A DNA stretch of 64,000 nucleotides. Origin: Osedax fenrisi. Taxonomy: Eukaryota > Annelida > Polychaeta > Sabellida > Siboglinidae. The DNA lies in assembly GCA_964019155.1 (NCBI GenBank), contig OZ025239.1, positions 695,874 through 759,873 of the forward strand, in the 5' to 3' direction. Numbering within the stretch: position 1 is the first letter of the stretch; every line of letters begins with the position of its first letter. The notes beneath the pieces were generated by a model, which worked only from the letters and a program-made list of their open reading frames with translations, had not been told where the DNA came from and searched no databases. Below are positions 55,401 to 64,000 of this stretch, in pieces. Made by a program: the position numbers and the translations under genes.

Positions 55401-58400
55401 AATATAATTAGTTTTCCTCTAATAAATAATTTATATGATCATTTATCTATCATTTCATATAAAAATCGTATATGAATTGTCTATATTAATAAGTATAAAT
55501 GATATTTTATAACACCTATTAAAAAGTCAGCATTCATTCTAATCAAAATATTTCAATAAACTGACAGTTATTTTCTCAGTTTGATGAATATTACATTAAT
55601 ATCGACGAAAAATTCAGTAACTTTTTAATTCTTTAATATAAATTGTTGACATTTTATATTGAGATAACACATATATTCATAGGCGTACCATTTTTTTAAA
55701 TAATATAATTAAATTATAATAATTTAATAATTAAAATTATATATCATGTTTTTAAAAAAATACATATATTTTAATTCTTTTAGTAATTTTATTTAGTAAT
55801 TTAAATAAACTTATTTTTAAAAATAATATATATTTTATAAATAAAAAAATGTTGTCCAATATAAGAATATATTATTATATTTACGATCAAATTTAATTCA
55901 AATTTAACATGCATAATGAATGATAAGTATATATATATAGATTGTATATTAAGCACGCAATATAAAATGTACCATTGAAGTAATAGTACTACTGTAATAC
56001 ATTTATTTATATTATTCGCAAGTATTTATTATTTTGAATATCAATTAAATGGAAACCTAATTCTTACTAAGTAAACCCTCAATATTTACTTTATTATCCT
56101 TTAATACATATCAACCCTGTTATATATTTGTATACCTTATTTGTTAACTCGGTAACAGCATTCTCTCCATCTTCACCCTATTATTAGAATTTATTATTTC
56201 ATTAATGTTAAATAATTAATATAAAAATACAAACCGCTAATATTTTATTTTTACAACTAAGTAGATATATATGTCTCTCCTTCATTTCAGCTTCAATACC
56301 ATTTTTATATAATTTAATATCAGCCAGTCGTTTATCAAATATAAGTTGTGCTATAAATCAATATTAAGGGTATATGATTATAATAGATATCAATTAAATT
56401 TCTATATTTGACTAACCTTGAATTTTTATCAAACTATATTGATATTTTACAAAATCTTTAAACAAATTTGTAGAATTAACATGACTGTATTGGAATACAT
56501 TGTATTAGAATTTTAAGTAAAAAAGTTTACAAATAATTATACTAACATTTTATCAATATCTCTAAAGTGAGAACATTTAATTTTGTCTATATCACAGTTT
56601 AACCTGAAAAGTAAAAATATTAATACAAAATATAGAATACTTATTATTTGATGTAATTTATATAATATATTATTGTTGAAAAAAGTAGATTTTATTATAT
56701 TTGCAGTAAACAATTAGTAAATCTAATTGATAGTCTTAGGATTAGAACATATAAAATTTTCGCTTGATATAAATGATACCTAGTTAATAACAATGAATAC
56801 TTTCTTGATTAATGACCAGAGATCATCTTTTTCGTAGAATACATCCCACTACCAGTATTTCAGGAAATAATATCTAGAAATTCTGTCTAGAAAGCGATTT
56901 TCTAACAATTTGTAGTGAGATATCCCTCTTTAAAGTTATTATATTTGCTGCAAGTTGCCGGAAAGTAAGGGGTATCCCATAACTTTCCATACATGTACAT
57001 GTTAAATTCGCGAAGGTTTTGAAGTTAACAATGTTTAATTAAATAATTGTTATGTATTGAATTAATATAATACTATTATGGATTAGATTATAATAATATA
57101 ATCTAAATAATCGTAACTATTATATAAAATAGGCTGATATTACACACACAATTTCTATAAATGAACATATGATTAAGCAATTGTATTATAAGCAGCATGC
57201 AATAACTGAATATATTTAGTTTAAGAAAATACCGTTTTAAAATATAACTTAATATTTAAATGTATGTTATTAGTTGTAGAAATGTAAATATATTTGATCA
57301 ACTATAATAATAAATAAATAATAAATACAATATTAACTTTCTCTCCAGCTTATCAATTTCTTTAGCCAAGATTGGTGGTATTTGATTAGTGTAAGTAGTA
57401 AGTTCTTCTTCATACTTTTGTTCACATAAGCTATCACTAAAAGTATTGTAAATAATTAGTAGGTAATACCTACTAGGTATTAAGATATTTATAATAAAAA
57501 TCCGCCAAAATGAAACAATAGATCTACTTTTATATCTATTTTTAACTATATTGTTTTTACATTGTAGACTATACATTTTCTTAATAAGATATAGGGAAAT
57601 TAACATAGAGAAAATTAAATAACAATAAAATTAATTGTTGTTATACTTTGCCTGGTTATATGATATATTAATACATAACACTCTATGTCCCATCATTACA
57701 TTTAGTCATTTATTTTATTGGCTATTTTATTAACCGAGTATTATAACAAATACAATAGCTGAATTATATTAATAACAAAATATGTTTTAAAGATGTTAGG
57801 ATTTTTAAAATATAGATTTTGACGAAATTACTATAACTTAGAGTATTTAATATATAATTAAAAAATTAAATATATAATTAATATATAATATATACACATA
57901 TTTTAAGAGGCAGATATTAACTTCACATCTACGCAACGTAATTAATATAAAATGTTGCCATTGCTAGCAGGGGTATCGAAATCACTGAAATAGATGTAGG
58001 TTTGACGTGGATAACAATATGTTCATTGTTGTATTACATGCAATATAAGCTTAGATAAGATAAATATTATTTTTTTATAAGTATATACATATTAGATTTT
58101 TTTTTAAATGTGTATTATTTTATAAATTATAATATTATAACATCAAATTTGAAAACAAGTTAATGATTTGATCTCATCATATATAATAATATTATATACA
58201 AATATATTCTAATCATTAGATTAGAGTCATTTATATATAGTTCTTTTACATTTTTATTATTGTATTATGTTTTTATATTATATATGATATACTCATAGAT
58301 TTATAGTTTACCTAGATTAGTAGTCACATGATTTTTCTTCAACAGACATGGTGCCCCAATTTAGGTATATTAAGATGGCAGACCATCACATATAAAGTAT

Positions 58401-61400
58401 TATTTATTTAATCTAATTAAATGCTGCACTTATATTGCAGAATAAATATATAATATACATTTTTATTTTGATATAATTGAAACGCACTTTATAATCATAT
58501 AATATATGCCATATATAGAAAATAAATCAATATTATTTTGTTGAATATTTGTTATTAAATGCATGTGTTAAGTGTGATGTTAAGTGTAATCTTAAGATAC
58601 CTAAATTAAGGCACCATTTTTGTTGAAGAATTTTACATTAACTAGATATAGTAATACCGATAGTCTATAATATAGACACTATATACTATTATTAATAATA
58701 TTTATACTAATATTATATTTTCAAATTAACATATTTATAAATAATAATTGTATAAAAAACCAAAAAACTAATTTTTTTATATCATCTTAAAGATATTATT
58801 TCAAATATTAAAATTAATTATAACAAAATATTTAATGTATAAATGTTTCAAAATTCTGATATTTTGCGAATACCTTTAATAATAATTATTATTTATATTT
58901 TATTCTCTTCTAAAACATGACCTATTTTCATGTGTTTCAGATGTATATAAATGTTGTATATATAAAAATAAATTAATAAAAATAAATTAATAAAAAGATA
59001 TTAAAATCAAATATCAATAAAAGAATTCCATGAAAACTAAGTGTTAAGATAAATTGTTGTATAGAAACAGCGCCGAACTTAAATGTCAGTGATGTTGATA
59101 CAACTTCTATCAGCGGCGGTATGTAGTAGTTATTAGTTACGTTGCATATAGGGATTGTTATATCTGATTCGTACAATCTTTAATAATATGCTATATTAAT
59201 AATATGCTATATTAGTAATATGCTATATTAGTAATATGCTATATTAGTAATATGCTATATTACCTGTTATTGTTCTTTGATTGAACATCAATGCCATACT
59301 GGTTTCTGTAAAAGTGCATATCAACAATAACATTATGCATTGTTTATTAATATTAAGAGTAAACAACATTATTTAAAAAAATAAATATTTATATTTTTTA
59401 TATTTAAAAATATATCAAATATTTAATTCTTTGATAAATTTACAAATGTGTTACATTTTACAGGGATTAAACTAGTGAATGAAAAGATGATAGAGTAACC
59501 CATCAAGTAATTAATTTGATGTGACGCTGTATAGAATATAATATATAAAGCGTGATGAATTAATAATAAATTATATAAACAAATTAAGACAGTTAAGAAT
59601 GTATATAGTATATAAACTTATCATGGTGATATGCATTATCATCTTCGAGAGGTTTTTCGATTGGCTTAGTAGTTTCTGCAGATCGCTGTGGTTTATTTCT
59701 GTGGTATTTTAATAGTTAATTACAATTCAAATCAATTATTAAATAATAAATTATATAAACAAATTAAGGGAATATGGCAGTACGCATGCCACAATGTATT
59801 AAGCAAATAATGCGTCTATTCAAATTTAGGCTTACAGCATTTAATTCAATGAATTGAGCTAGTTTTTTTTATTAAATACATTCACACATACAATCCTATT
59901 CCATAAAAGTATTCATATATACAAATATATACATAAAAAACTCTATATTTTCTAATAAAATTATTTTGAAATATATAATAGTTTTAGAGTTACCTACATT
60001 TATACACACATACCTAGCGCACATTTATTTATTCTGAGTAAACATTTGAAGTTAGACAGCATAAAAAAGCAATTGATTTTATCTATTTCAATTCATATTC
60101 ATCCCAATAATTTATATATTTAGATCTTCTCTCTTTATAATAATACAGTGTTACCTTACAATAAATATAGCCTAAGCCTATATATATAATCTATACAAAT
60201 TTATATATTTATTGGCAATATGTTATATATAATTTATATATTTATTGTAAGAACTACTATATAACATAATGTATAATTACATCTAATATGTAAAACTATA
60301 ACTACAATGTAATGAAATGTGATTTGGATGGGGACATTTATTGTTAGGATCCTTCTCCATGAACATATTCATCCATGTTACCAGCTGTAGCCTTCTACAT
60401 GGGTGAAGTTTGATAGAAGTCTATCCTATTTCCTTTGTCGAGTTTTATCTAGTTGGAACGCGAATAGAGTAGTTTCTTTACTCGCAATATTCTGTTGCCG
60501 GTCCAAGGCCTCCAGAGATCGTTTGGATATTGGCATAATAAATAAATATTTATTTATAAGCAAAAATCTTAATAAAAATATATAAATGTAATTGAAAAAA
60601 ACTGTAAAATAAGAATAACTAATTGAATAATAATAATATATATTATGTATAATATATGTATAATATATAAAATTATATATATAATATAAAAATATAAAAC
60701 TAAAATATATATAACTAAAATAAATAATATAAATACAAATAACTAATATGAATACAAATAACTAATAATAAAATATACTGAATATGAGCGTGAATACAAT
60801 GTATATATATATAGTATTAAAATAAATTAAGCAATATAGTAATAATGAAGTAATAATGAAATAGTAATAATGAAATAGAAATAATAAACCGTAATGAAAA
60901 TATAGCGAAAATATATATACTGCAAATAGCAGTTTTTAAACTAAACAAATATAGCATCACCTATCTGCTCTCTAATTGGCCAGTATGATCACATGATATA
61001 GTATTTATGTGTGCAATGATATAGAATAATTCAATGTAAACAATATCGTTTTTATTTCATATAAATCGGCAATATATAAGTTTTATAAAACATTATAAAC
61101 TAAAATAAAATAGTCGGGAATACTAAATAAATAATAAATAAAATAGTAATACTTTTATTTTTGTATGGTCAAAAAACTACTTTTTATGCTATTTCTAGAT
61201 TGAATTCATGGCTAAAATATTTACACATATTAAAAAACACTATAATTATTAATTTTATGGAACAAATAATAAATAAAATGTTTAAATTATTTGTGAATTC
61301 AACCCATTGCGTGCGTGCTGCGATATTCCCTTAAATAGGCCGGCGTAACCTTGCCGGCGTTTACATGTAAAAGATAGTGAAAAATAGCTAATTTTTAACA

Positions 61401-62356
61401 GGCTATATATTTTCTATTTATTAGTATTTTTTCTAATTTTGTTTAATTATCTAGATAACATTCATCTCTAGTTATATAGGTACATCATAAAATAATAAAT
61501 ATATTATTAATTAAAGAAAAGTTAATTATAATATTACAATTATTTAAAAATAAATTTATTACCAATTTTTTTTTATTATTTTTCAAATAATTATATTAAT
61601 AGATTATATTTAGGTTAGCTTACATACCTATATAATAATAACCATATATTAGGTATATACTCAGAAAATTTTATAAAGATTCATATAAGAGTTCACAAGA
61701 TATAGACATTAACAACACAAAAATCAACAACTAAAACACCAGATATTCGCATCTAAAGTTTTACTTATCTAATTATTAAATCCCACCATTTTGAATAGGT
61801 GTATGATTAAACTTCGTATTTGAGGCACTTATGTTAAATTGTATATGATATATTATACATCATTTTAAAGATAATGAATTACATTTTAATATAAAAAAAT
61901 GTCCCTACAAAATAAAAACGAAGGTTACGCCGGCCCTTAAGACGGCTACTAATATATATAGTATATAAACTTATCATGTTGATATGAATTTTCATCTTTT
62001 AGAGGTTTTTTGATTGGCTTATAAGCTTCTGCAGATCGCTGTGGTTTATTTCTGTCGTATTTTAATATTTAATTACAATTCAAATCAATTATTAAATAAT
62101 AAATTATATAAACAAATTAAGACGGTAAGAATATATATAGTATATAAACTTATCATAGTAATATAAATTTTCATCTTTTAGAAGTTTTTCGATTGGCTTA
62201 GTAACTTCTGTAGGTTGCTGTGGTTTATCTCTGTGGTATTTTAATATTTAATTACAATTTAAATATATAGTTACAATATAAATCACTTACTATTACTATC
62301 ACTAACCTGTATGCTGATGAACCACTCTTAGATTTTCTTTGGTTACGGTCTTTCAT
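34750..62356 (-). CDS. Tudor-like domain protein with duplicated exons and repetitive charged tail (23 exons)
   Basis: Exons in order: 62356-62307, 62230-62150, 62051-61971, 59698-59618, 59305-59264, 57436-57338, 56603-56547, 56484-56417, 56350-56235, 56177-56136, 55146-55095, 54883-54809, 54674-54554, 54500-54368, 45670-45352, 45295-45201, 45145-45103, 39648-39394, 39331-39173, 37871-37794, 37658-37431, 36209-35196, 34895-34750. All junctions are phase-matched, giving 1144 codons from MKDRNQRKSKS to a TAA. Residues about 1-98: basic start plus three repeats of KPIEK type. About 112-250: charged, probably helical. About 282-410: Tudor-like; NGKVISVISIAHDIFWVDI then PKEGDRVFIYSNDNWYRAYI, the hallmark WYRA strand, though the usual DYGN is absent. 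About 518-1144: Asn/Lys/Ser/Glu-rich, disordered. Tudor proteins of this kind often bind methyl-arginine partners in germ granules; that role here is inference. No RING or MYND finger seen. Exons could be missed in the 5.5-kb intron 45102-39649. Confidence 0.72.
35196..36209 (-). repeat. Coding minisatellite exon: 12 units of 69 bp (23 residues)
   Basis: Exon 22 of the Tudor-like gene, 337 codons open from acceptor to donor. Between about 36110 and 35280 it holds 12 units of 23 residues with consensus ND.GPMK.NIN.SSKE, .., ASEK. Units are not identical: unit types recur in blocks, suggesting that groups of units were copied together. The repeat is charged, contains no hydrophobic core and should be disordered. 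Confidence 0.85.
36715..36832. repeat. Segmental duplicate of 38712-38830
   Basis: Both contain cactagatgttttgcat/ccat..aactc.ttaatag, then ttattaatattctttgctat followed by related AT-rich sequence. They are about 2 kb apart in introns between duplicated exons. Confidence 0.65.
37431..37871 (-). repeat. Duplicated exons 20 and 21 of the Tudor-like gene
   Basis: Exon 20 (37871-37794) and exon 21 (37658-37431) start with related sequence (INKNEKIS / INKDEQMSN; TKPVDN / TKPIDN), and their upstream introns share a block containing tgaattacttgaaataaatata. Exon 20 uses acceptor TTTACAG. The equivalent site before exon 21 reads TTTACAA, so a downstream AATAAAG/AT site is proposed. The exon 21 donor is a good GTAAGC. 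Confidence 0.65.
39098..39140. repeat. (AT)n tract; one of many
   Basis: Other long (AT)n tracts lie at about 1579-1620, 8405-8448, 20125-20173, 21152-21183, 23840-23868, 25343-25369, 32680-32715, 39338-39361, 40433-40471 and 62418-62440. They occur in introns and between genes alike. Confidence 0.9.
39173..39648 (-). repeat. Full exon 18 and truncated duplicate exon 19 of the Tudor-like gene
   Basis: The exon at 39648-39394 (85 residues) is followed by a copy of its 3' part at 39331-39173. The copies share about 195 bp, including the exon end and the flanking intron, with only a few differences. The copy boundary falls in (AT)n at 39338-39361, and the copy reads atatatatcag then TGCAAGC. 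The codon-internal tcag of the parent has become a 3' splice site. The new exon is phase 1-1 like its neighbours, so inclusion keeps the frame. Confidence 0.75.
40733..40927. mobile_element. 195-bp TIR element in a Tudor-like gene intron
   Basis: Left AAGCTGGTTTCACACCAATA and inverted right end (gtgtgaaagcagctt) give about 36-bp inverted repeats ending at CAGCC.AATATC. Non-coding; superfamily not assigned. Confidence 0.7.
43114..43144. other. Near-perfect 31-bp palindrome
   Basis: TTGTATTGTAATAC-aat-GTATTACAATACAA: 14-bp arms and a 3-base spacer, in the 5.5-kb intron of the Tudor-like gene. Confidence 0.8.
47410..48405 (+). CDS. CR1 ORF1 protein with N-terminal PHD-like zinc finger
   Basis: 331 codons from ATG to TGA. 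The N-terminus carries C5-x2-C8, C19-x2-C22, H27-x2-C30 and C65-x2-C68, the C4HC3 order of a PHD finger. A Ser/Thr/Asn-rich linker follows (about residues 75-175), then a C-terminal domain with ISARDICFSSLLKI and IFIRHYLPDSTRLLGK, resembling the RNA-binding fold of other LINE ORF1 proteins; that last point is inference. PHD fingers are known in ORF1 of CR1-type elements. The stop is TGA followed by CTA, and the next ORF continues in the same frame. Confidence 0.88.
   Translation: MSSNCSHCNLPACEYYLKCKTCPSILHYNCLYPAAIISKSWFHSKNPPPAYAIAIFNSPNFIFSCSSCLALNKFPSTNHTTTPPITMPYSPSTLTDKSIHNTCSKVTPNITSDIYSSTTTINIQPKHNANTQPNDNTSRNIPKLMDLKFSSNHTPTPILSSSTSSKSSSIRSIDKSLILVLEHLLPYEVNYNFIVSLIDYIKLPHSYITSASFLTSTAILRFTNISARDICFSSLLKISPHSNFKHIFIRHYLPDSTRLLGKVLYHALKQKLTPILYKVFFNNRSQTFELRDKKNPLSYPPFLIPESDLTKWFDSFDHYKKSFINNSSSQA
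48406..51237 (+). CDS. CR1 ORF2: APE-type endonuclease and reverse transcriptase, probably made by UGA readthrough
   Basis: 943 sense codons directly after the ORF1 stop, in the same frame. Endonuclease: NIRS (Asn codon 48430), TETW (Glu codon 48511), GGGVGFMI, VIYRPP, GDLN (48838) and LTDH (Asp codon 49042) are all present. Reverse transcriptase: NYRPIS, DLSSAFDTLDH with the first catalytic Asp at 50131, GIPQGSVLGP (50299), FADD at 50401, then NLGLVFDDKLSF. The C-terminus ends in GPTLWNSLPP near 51150, typical of CR1. The first ATG is at 48595, after the endonuclease Asn and Glu, so initiation there would give a dead nuclease. Every key residue is intact. Encodes target-primed reverse transcription of the element. 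Confidence 0.92.
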   Translation, partial: LSSNIALINIRSLRSNISLLFPYLKLQKFIIIALTETWISNNDSDIFASILDFGYTLYLAPRQMGRGGGVGFMIRNDFYLSPSISFPPFSYSDCISLTLKLPNLTLHLTVIYRPPKPETSLFFDEFHDFIHKLPSSSSYLPIVLGDLNYHYNSPIYPHGDFKLLTESLSLCQHISFPTHSSGNTLDMIFSPLSSPLIRCINPNSFQKIELLTDHFIIEFSINLKFTNIKRKRITYRDFKSIDLPRFVNNIKTEISSSTSLCPVLLNSTLLNIINIHAPTKTTLITDRPFSPWFSHELFIFKKSVRKFEKKFLKNPSTETKLALSLARKNYKSTISRSKSIYYNKKIALISSNPRKLFKIANKILSPPDEKILPILPNTSNFELCSLFEKFFNHKIASINNIICASTQPILNPTIYITHHIDSLSTFTIPSLYEVNDLLMKSHCTSPTDPLPLSLYHKLSPLFSPIFLDIIANSLNSGQVSPCLKTAIISPILKKQNLDPNSFSNYRPISHLPLLSKILERIVSKQLIAHVNKNNLFDPFQSAFRKGHSTETALLRITDTILSTLNSNTCCQLILLDLSSAFDTLDHNILISRLTLMGISGLALKWFTSYLTNRNISIMIDKSYSPLSPLNHGIPQGSVLGPSLFSIYIRPIADLIKKFPNIHYHIFADDIQLFTFFPINSHNTINSELIECANSIRLWLLSNKLLINSSKTTVLNISTSETSFPNFTLNNMIISPSHSSKNLGLVFDDKLSFKNHISSITKSSNFHLFRIKKIRTSLSRNLTKTLINALVLSRIDYCSSLLNLLPAKATAPLNRIIRSSIRTTYCLTRLDHSTTTSHQSSRMWLPFSLRCKLRILSIIHKSIYSFTPSYISDLIKKRTILSSLRYQNAPLLISQNSSKTSLNSRAFKNSGPTLWNSLPPTIRSIRSHKRFINLTSSFLSTHNH
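51514..51528 (+). other. Terminal hairpin in CR1 3' UTR
   Basis: GGGTC-tacat-GACCC, a 5-bp stem with a 5-nt loop, about 25 bases before the (ATC)n tail. CR1/L2-type elements are known to use a 3'-terminal stem-loop for recognition by their reverse transcriptase. Placement fits that role. Confidence 0.55.
53395..53531. repeat. Short dispersed repeat, two direct copies (third inverted at about 46152-46205)
   Basis: Blocks attctactgcgaaaatttc and aatatattgctcatgtgaa occur at about 53400-53444 and 53491-53531. An inverted copy reads ttcacatgaataatctaatc then ttttgcagtagaattctaat near 46152-46205. Probably a small mobile-element family in this intron. Confidence 0.55.
58335..58630. mobile_element. 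296-bp TIR element in a Tudor-like gene intron
   Basis: Left TTCTTCAACAGACATGGTGC and right end gcaccatttttgttgaagaa are inverted copies over about 40 bp, through AATTTAGGTAT.TTAAGAT. Interior is AT-rich and non-coding. Confidence 0.75.
59184..59262. repeat. 16-bp tandem repeat starting at a splice donor
   Basis: Units of gtaatatgctatatta, about five. On the transcribed strand the first unit begins at the donor itself (AACAG/GTAATATAGC) of the exon at 59305-59264. Confidence 0.82.
59768..61330. mobile_element. TTAA-flanked TIR element of 1563 bp (piggyBac-like ends)
   Basis: Left GGGAATATGGCAGTACGCATGC and inverted right end (gcgtgcgtgctgcgatattccc) match at about 19 of 22 positions, with TTAA on both sides (59764-59767, 61331-61334). 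TTAA duplication is the piggyBac signature. No transposase found; a 60-codon plus-strand frame at 60403 is unassigned. Confidence 0.75.
61335..61936. mobile_element. TTAA-flanked TIR element of 602 bp, abutting the previous one
   Basis: Left ATAGGCCGGCGTAACCTT and right AAGGTTACGCCGGCCC are inverted repeats, with TTAA at 61331-61334 and 61937-61940. It shares its left TTAA with the neighbouring element. Non-coding. Confidence 0.72.
61971..62230 (-). repeat. Tandem duplicated coding exons 2 and 3 of the Tudor-like gene (third copy at 59698-59618)
   Basis: Three 81-bp exons share sequence and both flanks: 62230-62150, 62051-61971 and 59698-59618. Each begins after an AG acceptor with one base completing a codon and ends with two bases before GTTTAT, so each is phase 2-2 and encodes 27 residues of pattern (N/D)KPQ..TE..KPIEK.L.D.N.Y..DK. 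The downstream intron block reading aaattatataaacaaattaag is repeated with them. The first two start 179 bp apart, the original tandem period; the third lies 2.35 kb away because of two transposon insertions. Confidence 0.85.
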
Positions 62357-64000
62357 TGTTCTATTTATCTGGTTATAAAATCTCATTTAATATATTTTAT
62401 ATAAATTTAGTAAGCATATATATATATATATATATATATAGAATAGTTAAAAACTATGATTTAATAAGTGATTGGGTGTTCACATATACTTGTTGTCGTG
62501 TACGGATATTGCTGTGTGAAACTATGTTTACGTGAAATAGAACATGTTCTATTATGTGCTTCTTTCGTAACACATATATAATATAATCAACTTATATAAA
62601 GAGTCCCACTACAACTTGCCTGCAATATTATCTGGTGCCATAATGTTGCTGTTACCCTATCCCCTGCAATATTATCTGGTGCCAGATAGTATTGCTAGAA
62701 ATAGTATGATATGATTTAATCAACCAATCAAATTTGTTGTTGTTTTAATTTAAAATTAAAATGACATAAGCATCAATACATATGCTATTATATTATAATA
62801 TATGCAGGGTGCTGTTGCACAAACGTAGGGTTTAGGTTTAGAGACATATAGCACTACAGCCATTACAAAGTATCATAGGAAATGTGACATAAGGCTGAGT
62901 TTTGTAGATGCGCAGCTTCAAATGTATATAGCCTAACTAAATAAACAGAATTCAATCATAGACTCGAGTATAATATAAATTATTATAATATTAATTAATA
63001 TAATATTAATTAGTATAATATTAATTAGTATAATATTAATCAGAATACTATTAATACTTATATAATTAATCAGTGTAATTTAGTATAAAACTAATTAGTA
63101 TATTACAATTTAATTATAAATTATTAAGGGGATTCACGGTCTTTAAAAAAAAAAAATGATATGTCAAAATATCACATGTTAAAAACATATATAAAGCATA
63201 ACAAAATATAATTTGATAACACTACATATTTCTAATAAAATAATAATTTAGAAAATAGCGCAAAAATTACGGTTTACATATATTATAACACTGTTTTTCA
63301 ATAGTTATCAATAATGTATCAATTTGAAATATTTAAAAACAGTAATATCAATAATATATTTATTTTCATGTCTACCAGCGCCATCTGTTGGTTTCATTTT
63401 ATAAATTCTAGTGATTGGCCGTTGGCTTTGTTCTATAATAATAAAAGAGTGAGATCCTCTAAAAAGAAACAGGTGACATACTCTAGGGAAGGGAACGGGC
63501 AAGACAGAGAAGGAAAAGTTCAGCAAAGGATTATGGAAGTGGATTACTCTTATAATATTATCTAATAAAAAAAAAGCAATCAATTATAATAAAATTTATT
63601 TTTTTTATATTTGTATTCTTTCATATGCAACTATAATATATAATAATAATAATTTATATAGATGCAATTTATGTTAAAAGCATGACAAATTATACAAGTA
63701 ATATAAAAATTGTAATAATTAGCTAAACTAACTTTTACCATAATAATAAATGTCAAAAAGCAGATAAATAATATAGTCAATCTTTAACATCAATTATTTC
63801 AGAATATTAGTTTTTTTTTTTTTAATTTCTATTTCTCAATGAATAATTGACTAAACTTGTTCAAATTTTGACAGTATGTTTAGTATTATCTATATATTGT
63901 AGCTACAGAAAATATTTGTGATTAGATGTAGAGTTTATAAATAATTGATAATTAAATTTTAAAAATGTTGATATTTTCAAAACTATTATTCTAATCATTT
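62357..64000. other. 5' flank of the Tudor-like gene
   Basis: Should hold the promoter and 5' UTR. An island at 63375-63540 is less AT-rich and contains AGCGCCATCTGTTGG, a motif I associate with animal repeats, and an ATTGGCC (inverted CCAAT). Open frames there on both strands lack any recognisable family. Confidence 0.4.

Noticed and set aside
58973..59176. 68-codon minus-strand frame in a slightly GC-richer patch
   Set aside because: It could be an extra exon of the Tudor-like gene, but no donor gives the required phase 2 end, and the protein is not recognisable.
60403..60585. 60-codon plus-strand frame
   Set aside because: It lies inside a TTAA-flanked element. A weak likeness to reverse-transcriptase C-termini (WN..., VV) was not convincing.
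63308..63583. Overlapping 83- and 91-codon frames on opposite strands
   Set aside because: No family match, no splice context; the motif AGCGCCATCTGTTGG suggests repeat-derived sequence.

Overview
The window is nuclear DNA of an animal. Three conserved animal genes with GT-AG introns (MED23, MNS1, VPS72) sit in very AT-rich DNA full of (AT)n runs, minisatellites, terminal-inverted-repeat (TIR) elements and CR1-clade non-LTR retrotransposons. MNS1 is a motile-cilium protein, so the host has cilia. An aquatic invertebrate is my guess; the taxon cannot be fixed from sequence alone. Exons of the three conserved genes are clearly GC-richer than their introns. A fourth, fast-evolving gene is as AT-rich as its surroundings.

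Layout: 1-7.1 kb, the 5' half of MED23 on the minus strand (8 exons, first exon not found, 3' half off the left edge). 7.1-10.4 kb, AT-rich divergent interval. 10.4-15.7 kb, MNS1 on plus (11 exons found, short first exon missing). 15.9-23.2 kb, VPS72/YL1 on minus (7 exons from ATG to stop), tail-to-tail with MNS1 with only 199 bp between the two stop codons. 23.2-34.7 kb, no gene; relics of a CR1 element, several TIR elements, a 42-bp minisatellite and palindromes. 34.75-62.36 kb, a minus-strand gene reconstructed as 23 exons with one unbroken frame (1144 codons): three tandem copies of an N-terminal exon, a charged helical region, a Tudor-like domain, and a long Asn/Lys/Ser/Glu-rich tail carrying a 69-bp coding minisatellite. 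An almost intact CR1 retrotransposon (47.0-51.6 kb, plus strand) lies in its 8.7-kb intron. 62.4-64 kb, upstream flank, nothing firm.

The most notable observations are these. (1) The CR1 element has ORF1 and ORF2 in the same frame, separated by one UGA followed by CUA, the classical leaky stop context. ORF2 has no AUG before its endonuclease catalytic residues, so stop-codon readthrough looks like the way ORF2 is made. (2) Tandem arrays repeatedly start at or just after 5' splice sites in all four host genes. In MED23 and VPS72 the repeat unit contains the exon end plus the donor site, giving rows of decoy donors. (3) The Tudor-like gene is growing by exon duplication: three 81-bp phase 2-2 exons, of which the last two were pushed apart by two TTAA-flanked transposons sharing one target site; a truncated exon copy that gained a splice acceptor where coding sequence met an (AT)n run; a second exon pair; and a 12-unit coding repeat, all keeping the frame.

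The four host genes are unrelated in pathway: transcription (MED23), cilia (MNS1), H2A.Z chromatin exchange (VPS72), and a probable germline-type Tudor-like protein. No operon-like logic is implied. Gene names rest on remembered family sequences, not on a search; exon ends were chosen by splice consensus and by continuity of frame.
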